From positions 1 to 7,871 of the forward strand of contig JAKAEH010000032.1 of NCBI GenBank assembly GCA_021825955.1: a stretch of 7,871 bases of DNA, in the 5' to 3' direction. The notes beneath the pieces are model-generated. The model made no database searches and was not told where the DNA came from. It saw nothing but the letters and a program-made list of their open reading frames with translations. Source of the stretch: a bacterium (GTDB taxonomy: Bacteria > Patescibacteria > Microgenomatia > Levybacterales > UBA12049). Positions 1-6,091 of this stretch are shown in pieces. The position numbers and the translations under genes are program-made. Positions within the stretch are counted from its first letter, which is position 1. The number at the start of each line of letters is the position of its first letter.

Positions 1-666
1 AAAAATATCGGAAGCCGTCAAATGCCCATGGCAAAATATCATTTCCACATTTTTCAATTCTTCTTCCATAACCTGTTTAAACTGCTTAATAATTACTTGA
101 AGTTTTTCGTTCGGAATTCTTTTTTCAAGAATTCCTTTTGTTTTTGCTATCTTTTCCCACATATCTACTCTTCTCAAAACAAAATTCGAAGTTGGAGCTT
201 CTTCCGGTTTTGTAAAAGTTTTATTTAGGCAGTTTTCTCTGTATTCTTGGTAAAAATTGCAAAATAGGTTTATCTGGTCTTCATTTGCAAAAGGCATCTC
301 GAAGATATGGGGAGCGTTGATAAATTCTATAATTAAATAACCAAACCTATCTTTTTTATTCCAATGTTTAAATTTATAGAGTTTAGGAAGTCTTACTTTC
401 TTGCTCGTGTTTTGTTTGTCAAAGTTAACGATTATATCTACTTCATCGGTTTCTGGCTTTAGCCCTTGTAGTTTTAGAACGGCGTTTTTATTTTGGTATT
501 TTCCTTTATAGATTATACTTCCAAGCTTATCTTCATCGTATATCATGCCGCGGAATAATTCTTTTTCTATCTCAAATCCTGTCTCTCTCAATACTTTATT
601 TAATACGCTTCCTACTCTTTTAGAAAAATCATTTTTCTGGAAGTATTTTTCGACAATTTTATTCAT
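1..666 (-). CDS. Kinase-like (APH/choline-kinase fold) protein, C-terminus cut by window edge
   Basis: Reading the minus strand from ATG 664-666 gives 222 open codons to base 1 with no stop, so the gene continues outside the window. The N-lobe has a kinase-like pattern: IIYKGKYQNKNAVLKLQ at about residues 51-67, where Lys65 is the candidate ATP-binding lysine. GYLIIEFINAPHIF (109-122) resembles a hinge, and FCHGHLTASDIF (211-222) sits where aminoglycoside-phosphotransferase-like enzymes carry HGDLHxxN. Here the usual catalytic Asp is His215 and the usual metal-binding Asn is Asp220. The family assignment is therefore fold-level inference; substrate and activity are unknown, and it could be a pseudokinase or a lineage-specific variant. 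A candidate promoter lies at 698-725, implying a leader of about 25 bases. No clear ribosome binding site is visible. It follows the small membrane protein gene after a 71-base gap. Confidence 0.72.
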   Translation of the reverse strand, partial: MNKIVEKYFQKNDFSKRVGSVLNKVLRETGFEIEKELFRGMIYDEDKLGSIIYKGKYQNKNAVLKLQGLKPETDEVDIIVNFDKQNTSKKVRLPKLYKFKHWNKKDRFGYLIIEFINAPHIFEMPFANEDQINLFCNFYQEYRENCLNKTFTKPEEAPTSNFVLRRVDMWEKIAKTKGILEKRIPNEKLQVIIKQFKQVMEEELKNVEMIFCHGHLTASDIF

Positions 667-697
667 TAATTAACGCAAATAATTTTCCCACAAAACT

Positions 698-725
698 ATT
701 TTAATATAAAGAAGAAACTATTCAA
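698..725 (-). promoter_or_regulatory. Candidate sigma70-type promoter for the kinase-like gene
   Basis: On the minus strand, TTGAAT (720-725) is followed after 16 bases by TAAAAT (698-703), matching the consensus at 4/6 and 5/6. An overlapping alternative is TTTACT (725-730), 16 bases, then TATATT (703-708). Either would start transcription roughly 20-30 bases before the ATG at 666. In AT-rich DNA such matches arise by chance, so confidence is moderate. Confidence 0.45.
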
Positions 726-737
726 GTAAATTGAGGG

Positions 738-944
738 TTATCTGTTAGCTTTTATAGGAGCCTTTGTTGGAACCTTTTGAATAACTTGAGTTTGTGAAGA
801 CTGTTGTGTTATCTGATCAAAGGTATCATTAATTTTTGTTGAGAGAAATATATAGAAGAGGTAAACTACGACTCCTAAGACTACTAAAGCGATTAGGAAA
901 TCTTTATTTAAAAATTGAGTACTTTGCTTTTTGCGGGCAGCCAT
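738..944 (-). CDS. Small single-pass membrane protein, 68 residues, function unknown
   Basis: I do not recognise this protein. It begins MAARKKQSTQFLNK, with a positively charged N-terminus. One strongly hydrophobic segment follows at about residues 16-35 (FLIALVVLGVVVYLFYIFL). The polar tail is rich in Gln, Ser and Thr (QITQQSSQTQ) and ends with several Lys residues. By the positive-inside rule the N-terminus should be cytoplasmic and the tail of about 33 residues outside. There is no signal-peptidase site or lipobox, so it is probably a membrane-anchored small protein. A good promoter ends 7 bases before the ATG, supporting both that the gene is real and that this start is correct. It lies 44 bases downstream of pyrB on the same strand. 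No function can be inferred from the sequence. Confidence 0.75.
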   Translation of the reverse strand: MAARKKQSTQFLNKDFLIALVVLGVVVYLFYIFLSTKINDTFDQITQQSSQTQVIQKVPTKAPIKANR

Positions 945-951
945 ATATCTA

Positions 952-979
952 TTAATACAAATTTCAAAATGCTTGTCAA
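952..979 (-). promoter_or_regulatory. Promoter of the 68-residue membrane protein gene (leaderless layout)
   Basis: On the minus strand a perfect -35 TTGACA (974-979) is followed after 16 bases by TATTAA (952-957), a 4/6 match to the -10 consensus. Exactly 7 bases separate the -10 from the ATG at 942-944, so the expected transcription start falls at or next to the A of the start codon. There is no room for a Shine-Dalgarno sequence in the transcript. Confidence 0.68.
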
Positions 980-988
980 GGGGGTAAT

Positions 989-2065
989 TTAAAAAATAAG
1001 GGGGCCTTTGTTTGAGGTTTCGTTTGGACTTACCCTGCCTAGCACTAAGCCTAAAAGAGCCATTCTGGTATACATCCCGTTTCTTACTTCCGATCCAAGA
1101 TAAACTGATCTTGAATCCTGGTCCATTTCTTCGGTTATTTCCCCCACCCTTGGTAAGGGATGCATAAGTATGGTTCCTTCGTTTGCATACTCGTTAAATA
1201 CTTCAGGTGTTACAACAAACCGATTGTTCACTTTGGCATAAGCCTCAATAGAAGCAAACCGTTCCTTCTGAACCCGAGTCCAATACCAAGCGTTGGCTTC
1301 TTTAGGAATTTCCCTCATATCTTCTATCTCAACGACATTAAGCCCTTTTTGTTTATAAACCCAGACTTCTTCTCTGGGCATCCTTAATTCTTCGGGGGCG
1401 AGAAGATATGCGGTGTTGCCGTGATACATTGATAATCCACGTAGTAACGAGTGGATTGTCCTGCCATTTTTTATATCTCCTCCTGCCACAATCGTAAGGT
1501 CATGGAGTCTTCCAGTCCCCTCTTTTATTGTGAAAAGATCTAGGATAGCTTGCGTTGGGTGTTCCCCCGTGCCATCGCCCGCATTAATTATCGGTACATG
1601 CCTTGCTGCGATGCTTGCATCTATTGCTGCACCATTCGTAGGGTGTCTTAAGACAATGGCGTCGCTGTAAGCTTCAAATGTCCTTATTGTATCGGGAAAT
1701 GATTCCCCCTTAGAGACCGATGAAAACGCTTGGGGGTTTTCGACAACTAAAGTTGCTCCCCCTAGCTGTTTTGTGGAAGCATCAAATGATCCCCTGGTTC
1801 TTGAGGATGGTTCATAAAAAAGTAAAGTAACAATATTCCCTTTTAAAACATCATTTGGTCTGGCATTTCTTGCTACGTCTCTCATTTGGGTAGCAGTCCT
1901 AAAAATTGTTTCAAGCGATTCAGGGTCGAATTGTTCCAAGGAAAGAATATCTTTACCTACAAAATTTCCATTTATTCTCTCTGGGGTTAAGGGGGTAATA
2001 GCTGTTGTATCGACTAAATTTAATCCTGCTTGAAGTCCTAGTGGTATTCCTTCTTTTCCAGCCAT
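989..2065 (-). CDS. pyrB: Aspartate carbamoyltransferase, catalytic chain
   Basis: This cytosolic enzyme condenses carbamoyl phosphate with L-aspartate to N-carbamoyl-aspartate, the committed step of pyrimidine synthesis. The active site is complete: the carbamoyl-phosphate loop SSRTRGSFDASTKQLGG (about 87-103), the SSVSKGE loop giving Ser115 and Lys119 (E. coli Ser80/Lys84), LRHP with Arg140, the HPTQAILDLFTI signature (169-180), GDIKNGRTIHSL (196-206, Arg202), the TRVQKERF aspartate-site loop (263-270, Arg264) and HPLPRVGEI (302-310). At 358 residues it is longer than the roughly 310 usual for the family, because of about 35 extra N-terminal residues and a short tail. The ATG at 2063-2065 is fixed by a near-consensus promoter 7 bases upstream. 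No regulatory subunit gene (pyrI) or other pyr gene is in the window. It lies 44 bases after folD but has its own promoter. Confidence 0.96.
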   Translation of the reverse strand: MAGKEGIPLGLQAGLNLVDTTAITPLTPERINGNFVGKDILSLEQFDPESLETIFRTATQMRDVARNARPNDVLKGNIVTLLFYEPSSRTRGSFDASTKQLGGATLVVENPQAFSSVSKGESFPDTIRTFEAYSDAIVLRHPTNGAAIDASIAARHVPIINAGDGTGEHPTQAILDLFTIKEGTGRLHDLTIVAGGDIKNGRTIHSLLRGLSMYHGNTAYLLAPEELRMPREEVWVYKQKGLNVVEIEDMREIPKEANAWYWTRVQKERFASIEAYAKVNNRFVVTPEVFNEYANEGTILMHPLPRVGEITEEMDQDSRSVYLGSEVRNGMYTRMALLGLVLGRVSPNETSNKGPLIF

Positions 2066-2072
2066 TTCAAAA

Positions 2073-2101
2073 ATTCTAGACTTTTAGAAAATCTTTGTCA
2101 A
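2073..2101 (-). promoter_or_regulatory. pyrB promoter, near-consensus, leaderless layout
   Basis: On the minus strand TTGACA (2096-2101, 6/6) is followed after an ideal 17-base spacer by TAGAAT (2073-2078, 5/6). The -10 ends 7 bases before the pyrB ATG, so transcription should begin at or one base from the start codon. The promoter fills the 44-base folD-pyrB gap. A short dyad, TTCTA/TAGAA, overlaps the -10 region but is too weak to call an operator. There is no space for a PyrR-type attenuator or leader. Confidence 0.8.
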
Positions 2102-2109
2102 GAAGCAGT

Positions 2110-2949
2110 TTATGGGCTTTGTATTTTAGTTGCATAAATAAGATTTTTAAATAGGTAGGAAAGATTAAGGGGGCCTACTCCACCCGGGGTTGGCGTGTGA
2201 AAAGAAGCAACTTCCGAAATCTCTTTTTCATTATAGTCTCCCAGCAATTTTCCTTCGTCCGTATTTCTTCGTATTCCAACACCAATCAAAATTACACCTT
2301 TTTTCAAATTTTGAGGCTCCACTACTCTTTTTCCAACTGCAGAAACTAGAACGTCTGCATTTTTTAAGAGTTCTTCTCTATTTGTAGTTTTACTGTCAAT
2401 TATTTTTGGTTCAAAACCTAATTTTCGAAAACCTTTAATTGCAGGCATTCCGGCGGTTTCGCCTTTTCCAAGAACCACCACGTTTAACTCGCTCAATCTC
2501 TTTTTTAGGTTTGTTTCGCTTTCAACATTTAAAGCTATTTTTAAAAAGTGTTTAACCGCAAGCCACGTAGGAACATCGAATTTTGAATCAGCTCTAAATC
2601 CGTCTATATCTTTGTTTGCCGATATGGAATTTATCACTTTTTCCTTATTAAGGTTTTGCGAAAAAGGTCTTTGAATTATTATTCCGTGAATTGTTTTGTC
2701 CTTATCAATTTTACTTACCTCTGTAAGGATGTTGTTTTCGTCTGCATTTTTAAGGTTTATAAGAGTTGCTTCAATCCCAAGCTTATTGGCAAGCTTTAAT
2801 TTTTGTCCTACGTATGCTTCCCATGAAGCTTCTTCTCCCAAAGTGACAATAGCAATTTTGGGTGAAATCCCTCTTTTTTTAAGCTTTGCAACTTCGATTT
2901 TAAGCTGCTTCTTAATTGGTTTTGATAATGTTCGTCCTGAAAGTTCCAT
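2110..2949 (-). CDS. folD: Divergent methylenetetrahydrofolate dehydrogenase/cyclohydrolase
   Basis: FolD oxidises 5,10-methylene-THF to methenyl-THF with NADP+ and hydrolyses this to 10-formyl-THF, feeding purine and formyl-Met synthesis in the cytosol. The 279-residue length fits the family. The N-terminal catalytic residues are visible: Tyr46 and Lys50 in SWEAYVGQKLKLA, Gln93 in GIIIQRPF and Asp116 in KDIDGF. The C-terminal signature HTPTPGGVGPLNLSYLFKNL (251-270) matches the family's TPVPGGVGPMT motif. Departures are notable. The conserved PCTPxG segment is PTWLAV (127-132), the GRS motif of the cofactor site is GKG (161-163), and the usual IDVGI is IGVGI (222-226). Fold and catalytic site are secure, but cofactor preference or bifunctionality may differ. 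It begins 36 bases after gyrA, and an extended -10 lies in that gap. Confidence 0.88.
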   Translation of the reverse strand: MELSGRTLSKPIKKQLKIEVAKLKKRGISPKIAIVTLGEEASWEAYVGQKLKLANKLGIEATLINLKNADENNILTEVSKIDKDKTIHGIIIQRPFSQNLNKEKVINSISANKDIDGFRADSKFDVPTWLAVKHFLKIALNVESETNLKKRLSELNVVVLGKGETAGMPAIKGFRKLGFEPKIIDSKTTNREELLKNADVLVSAVGKRVVEPQNLKKGVILIGVGIRRNTDEGKLLGDYNEKEISEVASFHTPTPGGVGPLNLSYLFKNLIYATKIQSP

Positions 2950-2958
2950 GGATAATGA

Positions 2959-2967
2959 ATTATACCA
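2959..2967 (-). promoter_or_regulatory. Extended -10 promoter element upstream of folD
   Basis: The 36-base gyrA-folD gap holds, on the minus strand, a perfect TATAAT (2959-2964) preceded by TGG, giving an extended -10 (TGnTATAAT). No good -35 exists at 16-18 bases (AAGCTT at 2982-2987 is poor; TTGGAT at 2976-2981 is too close). The -10 ends 9 bases before the folD ATG, so the leader would be only 2-3 bases. It could let folD be transcribed apart from gyrA. Confidence 0.6.
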
Positions 2968-2985
2968 AGAAGTGTATCCAAAAGC

Positions 2986-5544
2986 TTAGCTTGTAGACTC
3001 TTGGGATACTGTAGTGGCTGATGCTACCTTTTCGGTTTTATCAGTAAATCTCATTAAGATTACGCCTTGTGCATTTCGTGATAATAGTGGAGTTGAGTTT
3101 AAGGGAATTTTAACAACCTGACCTTTTTTGGAAGTTATAATTACTTCAGAAGCTTTTGGTTCCAAAACTCCGGCAAAAACAATTTTTCCGGTCTTTTCAT
3201 TTATGTTTGCAACCCTGACTCCTTGTCCTCCTCTTCTCTGGTTTCTTACTTCAGAGACTCTTGATCTTTTTCCGAGTCCGTTTTCTGCAATTACCAAAAG
3301 AGTTGCGGCTTTGTCTCCGCCCAAAACAATATCAAGACCAATTACTCCGTCGTCTCCAATAAGTTTTATTCCTCGTACTCCCTGGCTTGAGCGGCCGGTA
3401 GGTCTTACCTGATTTTCATCAAAACAAATAATCTTTCCGTTTTTGGTAATCAAAAGTACGTCTTCTTCCCCTCCTGAGAACTTAACCCACCTGAGCTGGT
3501 CATCTGGGTCTATCTTGATAGCGATAATTCCTCCGCGCCTGATGTTCTCAAATTCCTCGATTTTTGTTTTTTTAACAACTCCTTTTTTCGTGGCCATGAC
3601 AATATATTTGTTGCTCGCTTTTTCTTTTGGATTGTAGGTAAGGATAGATTCCACTGTTTCGCCCGAAGATATATCCAAAAGATTTACAATTGCCTGGCCT
3701 TTTGATACGCGGCTTGCTTCTGCCATTTCAAAAACTCTTGTCTGATAAACTTTTCCAAGATTCGTGAAGAAAAGAATAAAGTCATGGGTTTGAGCGTACA
3801 AAATGTGATCAATTGCGTCCTCGTCTTTTGTAGTCATGCCCTTGATTCCCTTTCCACCGCGTGCTTGAGTTTTAAAGCTTTGGACACTCTGCCTTTTTAT
3901 GTATCCTGTTTCGGTAATCGTAATAACTGTTTCTTCGTTTTGAATTAGATCTTCTTCGGAAAACTCGTCAACTTTTGATTTGTAAACTCGCGTGCGTCTT
4001 GCATCTTCAAATTTATCTTTAATTTTCTTCAATTCGTCCGAAACAACAACAAGCATCTTTTTGGGATCAGCAAGAAGAGATGTAAGGTAATCAATAGTTT
4101 CTTTTACCATATTCCATTCATCCTGAAGCTTTTCCCGCTCAAGTCCCGAGAGTTTTCGAAGCTGCATGTCAAGAATTGCTACAGCTTGAATTTCCGAGAG
4201 CTTAAATCTTTCCATCAAATTAGATTTTGCTTCATCCGAATTCTTTGATTTTTTAATTAATGCAATAATTTCATCAATGTTGTTAACGGCGATAAGCAAG
4301 CCATCTAATATGTGAAGCCTTGCTTTTGCTTGCCGGAGTTCAAACTCGGAACGTCTCGTAATGACCGTGAATCGGTGCGTTATATATTCATCCAGCATCA
4401 CTTTAAGGTTAAGGGTTCTTGGAACGCCGTCTACTAAAGCAACAATGTTGGCAGGGAAACTTGTTTGAAGAGACGTCAGCTTAAACAAATTATTTAGCAC
4501 TTTCCTTGGGGACACATCCCGTTTTAATTCCACTACGACACGAATACCCTGTCTGTCTGATTCGTCGCGAAGATCGGTTATTCCTTCAAGTTTTTTATCT
4601 TTTGCAAGCTCTGCAATTTTTGCTACAAGTGTCGATTTATTTACCTGATATGGAAGCTCGCGAATAATAATGGCACTTTTTCCTTGGCCAATGTCTTCAA
4701 TTTCTGCAATTCCTCTGATTAAAATCTTTCCACGTCCGGTTCTGTAAACATTTTTAATTTCATTAATGTCATAAATTGCTCCGCCTGTCGGAAAATCTGG
4801 ACCTTTTACATATTCTAAAAGCTCATCAACCGTGACATCCGATGCGAGCTTGAACTTCGGTCTCATATTGATGATCTCTTCGTCTGTCAGGTCCATTGCG
4901 TCTTTTTCTACTTCGGCAACCGTTTCGTCTTTTGTGTGGGTCGTCCGTGTTATGGTAAATACGACTGCGTCAATTACTTCCCCTAAGTTATGAGGCGGGA
5001 TTTTAGTTGCCATTCCGACAGCGATACCTTCAGAACCCATAAGTAAAAGGTTGGGAAGTTTTGAAGGCAAATAAACAGGTTCTTTCATGGTGCCGTCAAA
5101 GTTAGGAATAAATTCTACGGTGTCCTTATCGATGTCAAAAAGCATTTCCATGGCAAGCTGGGTGAGTTTTGCTTCCGTATAACGCATAGCGGCAGCACTG
5201 TCTCCATCCATGGAACCGAAATTTCCTTGGCCGTCGACAAGCGGGTAACGCATTGAGAAATCTTGAGCAAGACGCACGAGCGAATCATAAATTGCCATAT
5301 CTCCGTGAGGATGATACTTACCCATAGTTTCTCCGACAATTTTTGCGCTTTTTGCATATTTTGAGGTTGGATAAAGGTTCATTTCATACATTGCGAAGAG
5401 GATTCGTCTATGTACGGGTTTCAAACCATCGCGGACATCAGGAAGCGCACGGGAAACAATAACCGACATTGCGTAATCCAAATACGCTTTTTTCGCTTCT
5501 GTCGTAATATCGATTTGTTCTAATTTTCCGATACCATTGTTCAT
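2986..5544 (-). CDS. gyrA: DNA gyrase subunit A
   Basis: GyrA is the DNA-cleaving and rejoining subunit of gyrase (A2B2), which adds negative supercoils using ATP hydrolysed by GyrB. The 852-residue length is normal. The winged-helix domain begins YLDYAMSVIVSRALPDVRDG (21-40) and runs through YHPHGDMAIYDSLVRLAQ to the catalytic Tyr122 in AAAMRYTEAKL. The tower and coiled-coil follow, with DMQLRKLSGLEREKL at about 459-473. The C-terminal beta-pinwheel carries the GyrA box QARGGKG (560-566), which favours GyrA over ParC. Numbering matches E. coli exactly: position 83 is Met instead of the quinolone-binding Ser, while Asp87 is kept. About 34 extra residues lie between VIDAVV and VKGPDFPTGG, residues 196-238. 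No Shine-Dalgarno or convincing promoter precedes the ATG. Instead there is an imperfect copy of the gene's first seven codons 44 bases upstream. folD follows after 36 bases. Confidence 0.97.
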   Translation of the reverse strand: MNNGIGKLEQIDITTEAKKAYLDYAMSVIVSRALPDVRDGLKPVHRRILFAMYEMNLYPTSKYAKSAKIVGETMGKYHPHGDMAIYDSLVRLAQDFSMRYPLVDGQGNFGSMDGDSAAAMRYTEAKLTQLAMEMLFDIDKDTVEFIPNFDGTMKEPVYLPSKLPNLLLMGSEGIAVGMATKIPPHNLGEVIDAVVFTITRTTHTKDETVAEVEKDAMDLTDEEIINMRPKFKLASDVTVDELLEYVKGPDFPTGGAIYDINEIKNVYRTGRGKILIRGIAEIEDIGQGKSAIIIRELPYQVNKSTLVAKIAELAKDKKLEGITDLRDESDRQGIRVVVELKRDVSPRKVLNNLFKLTSLQTSFPANIVALVDGVPRTLNLKVMLDEYITHRFTVITRRSEFELRQAKARLHILDGLLIAVNNIDEIIALIKKSKNSDEAKSNLMERFKLSEIQAVAILDMQLRKLSGLEREKLQDEWNMVKETIDYLTSLLADPKKMLVVVSDELKKIKDKFEDARRTRVYKSKVDEFSEEDLIQNEETVITITETGYIKRQSVQSFKTQARGGKGIKGMTTKDEDAIDHILYAQTHDFILFFTNLGKVYQTRVFEMAEASRVSKGQAIVNLLDISSGETVESILTYNPKEKASNKYIVMATKKGVVKKTKIEEFENIRRGGIIAIKIDPDDQLRWVKFSGGEEDVLLITKNGKIICFDENQVRPTGRSSQGVRGIKLIGDDGVIGLDIVLGGDKAATLLVIAENGLGKRSRVSEVRNQRRGGQGVRVANINEKTGKIVFAGVLEPKASEVIITSKKGQVVKIPLNSTPLLSRNAQGVILMRFTDKTEKVASATTVSQESTS

Positions 5545-5552
5545 AATATTTT

Positions 5553-5588
5553 TTAGGAAAACCTTACTTTTCCGATTCCATTATTCAT
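5553..5588 (-). CDS. Putative 11-residue mini-ORF upstream of gyrA
   Basis: The upstream copy of the gyrA start opens a short frame, MNNGIGKVRFS, that stops at TAA 5553-5555, just 8 bases before the gyrA ATG. A weak purine stretch (AAGAAGA) lies about 6-12 bases before its ATG. It begins 15 bases after the stop of the preceding gene. It might be a leader peptide letting a ribosome terminate and restart at gyrA, or a non-functional by-product of the duplication. The codons are not enriched for any one amino acid, so classical attenuation is not indicated. Confidence 0.3.
   Translation of the reverse strand: MNNGIGKVRFS
5556..5573 (-). other. Small hairpin just upstream of the gyrA start
   Basis: GGAAAA and TTTTCC form a 6-bp stem around the loop GTAAGG on the minus strand, ending about 11 bases before the gyrA ATG and overlapping the end of the mini-ORF. 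The stem is short and AU-rich, and it is followed by A's rather than T's in the transcript, so it is not a terminator. A role in start-site accessibility is speculative. Confidence 0.3.
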
Positions 5589-5603
5589 ATTTATCTTCTT
5601 ATT

Positions 5604-5999
5604 TTAGCTTACTACCGCAGACGAGGCTTCTCTTTTTCTTCTCGCCTCTTCTATTGAGATAGGTTCTTTCCCTGGCAAAAGTACAATTTCAGCAGGTTCT
5701 TGATACCCCTGAATAGCATTATTTAAATTTAATTTTGTTTCATAAAAAACCGTTACAGGTCTTTTATTTGGGAATCTATCTCCTTCCCAAGCGTGTACCC
5801 GTCTATCACCAACGTCCCACATATGCGTCCCAATTACCAAGCCTCTTATTTGTGCGTGTCCTTCGACAACAAACATCGTTCTTTCCAAGACCCCGTTTTG
5901 TCCAATAATTTCCCCTTCTCCGTTTAGAGTCGGGCAACCATTATAGGTAACGAATTTATTTTCGCCACTATAACGAACTCTTAAACCCTCCAAATTCAT
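5604..5999 (-). CDS. Hypothetical protein, 131 residues
   Basis: I do not recognise this protein. It begins MNLEGLRVRYSGENK and contains alternating hydrophobic, probably beta-strand stretches (TMFVVEG, IRGLVIGTHMW, RPVTVFYETKL) with many glycines. A tryptophan-rich basic patch (WDVGDRRVHAWEGDRFPNKR, about 61-80) follows, and the charged C-terminus (EEARRKREASS) is probably helical. There is no signal peptide or membrane segment, so a small cytosolic beta-rich protein is likely. The same frame extends upstream to an ATG at 6063-6065 (153 residues), but that codon lies inside the 3' arm of the ppa terminator, and the extra 22 residues are Phe/Cys-rich and look unlike the rest. I therefore prefer ATG 5997-5999. 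Neither start has a convincing Shine-Dalgarno sequence or promoter. It is followed 15 bases later by the mini-ORF and then gyrA, so co-transcription with gyrA is plausible. Confidence 0.65.
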   Translation of the reverse strand: MNLEGLRVRYSGENKFVTYNGCPTLNGEGEIIGQNGVLERTMFVVEGHAQIRGLVIGTHMWDVGDRRVHAWEGDRFPNKRPVTVFYETKLNLNNAIQGYQEPAEIVLLPGKEPISIEEARRKREASSAVVS

Positions 6000-6051
6000 A
6001 ATTTCTGTTTGGCTACATTTCCAAATAAAACAAAAATTATTCGAACCTAGC

Positions 6052-6091
6052 AGGAAAGAAAACATCTTCGGTTTATTCCGAGGAAGATGTT
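6052..6091 (-). terminator. Rho-independent terminator after ppa
   Basis: On the minus strand AACATCTTC, a two-base CT bulge and CGG pair with CCGAAGATGTT across an AATAAA loop, giving about 12 base pairs (plus-strand span 6061-6091). The 3' arm runs into a T-rich tail (TTTTCTTT). It starts within the ppa stop codon and should end the gyrB-ppa transcript. Confidence 0.78.

Larger units (their letters stand above)
5524..5588 (-). repeat. Imperfect direct duplication of the gyrA start region
   Basis: Two 21-base units, 5568-5588 and 5524-5544, match at 19 of 21 positions with a 44-base period. The second unit is the real gyrA start, and both encode MNNGIGK. The only two differences are silent third-position changes (AAT/AAC and GGA/GGT). 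After codon 7 the copies diverge. The 44-base offset puts the upstream copy out of frame with gyrA. Confidence 0.85.

Noticed and set aside
2073..2092. TTCTA/TAGAA dyad overlapping the pyrB -10 as a terminator for folD or an operator
   Set aside because: The stem is only five A/T-rich base pairs with outward mismatches, and it is explained by the -10 hexamer itself.
22..3637. Plus-strand open frames of 64-97 codons (e.g. 22-228, 1160-1387, 2190-2387, 2696-2989, 3128-3412, 3443-3637)
   Set aside because: Each lies opposite a well-supported minus-strand gene and encodes a low-complexity, Phe/Ser/Leu-rich product with no motif, as expected for the antisense of these genes.
5115..5357. Minus-strand frame of 80 codons inside gyrA
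   Set aside because: It is an alternative reading frame of the most conserved part of gyrA, with no start signal or family motif.
5601..5606. TAAAAT before the gyrA mini-ORF as a -10 box
   Set aside because: It overlaps the stop codon of the preceding gene, and no -35 match exists at 16-18 bases.
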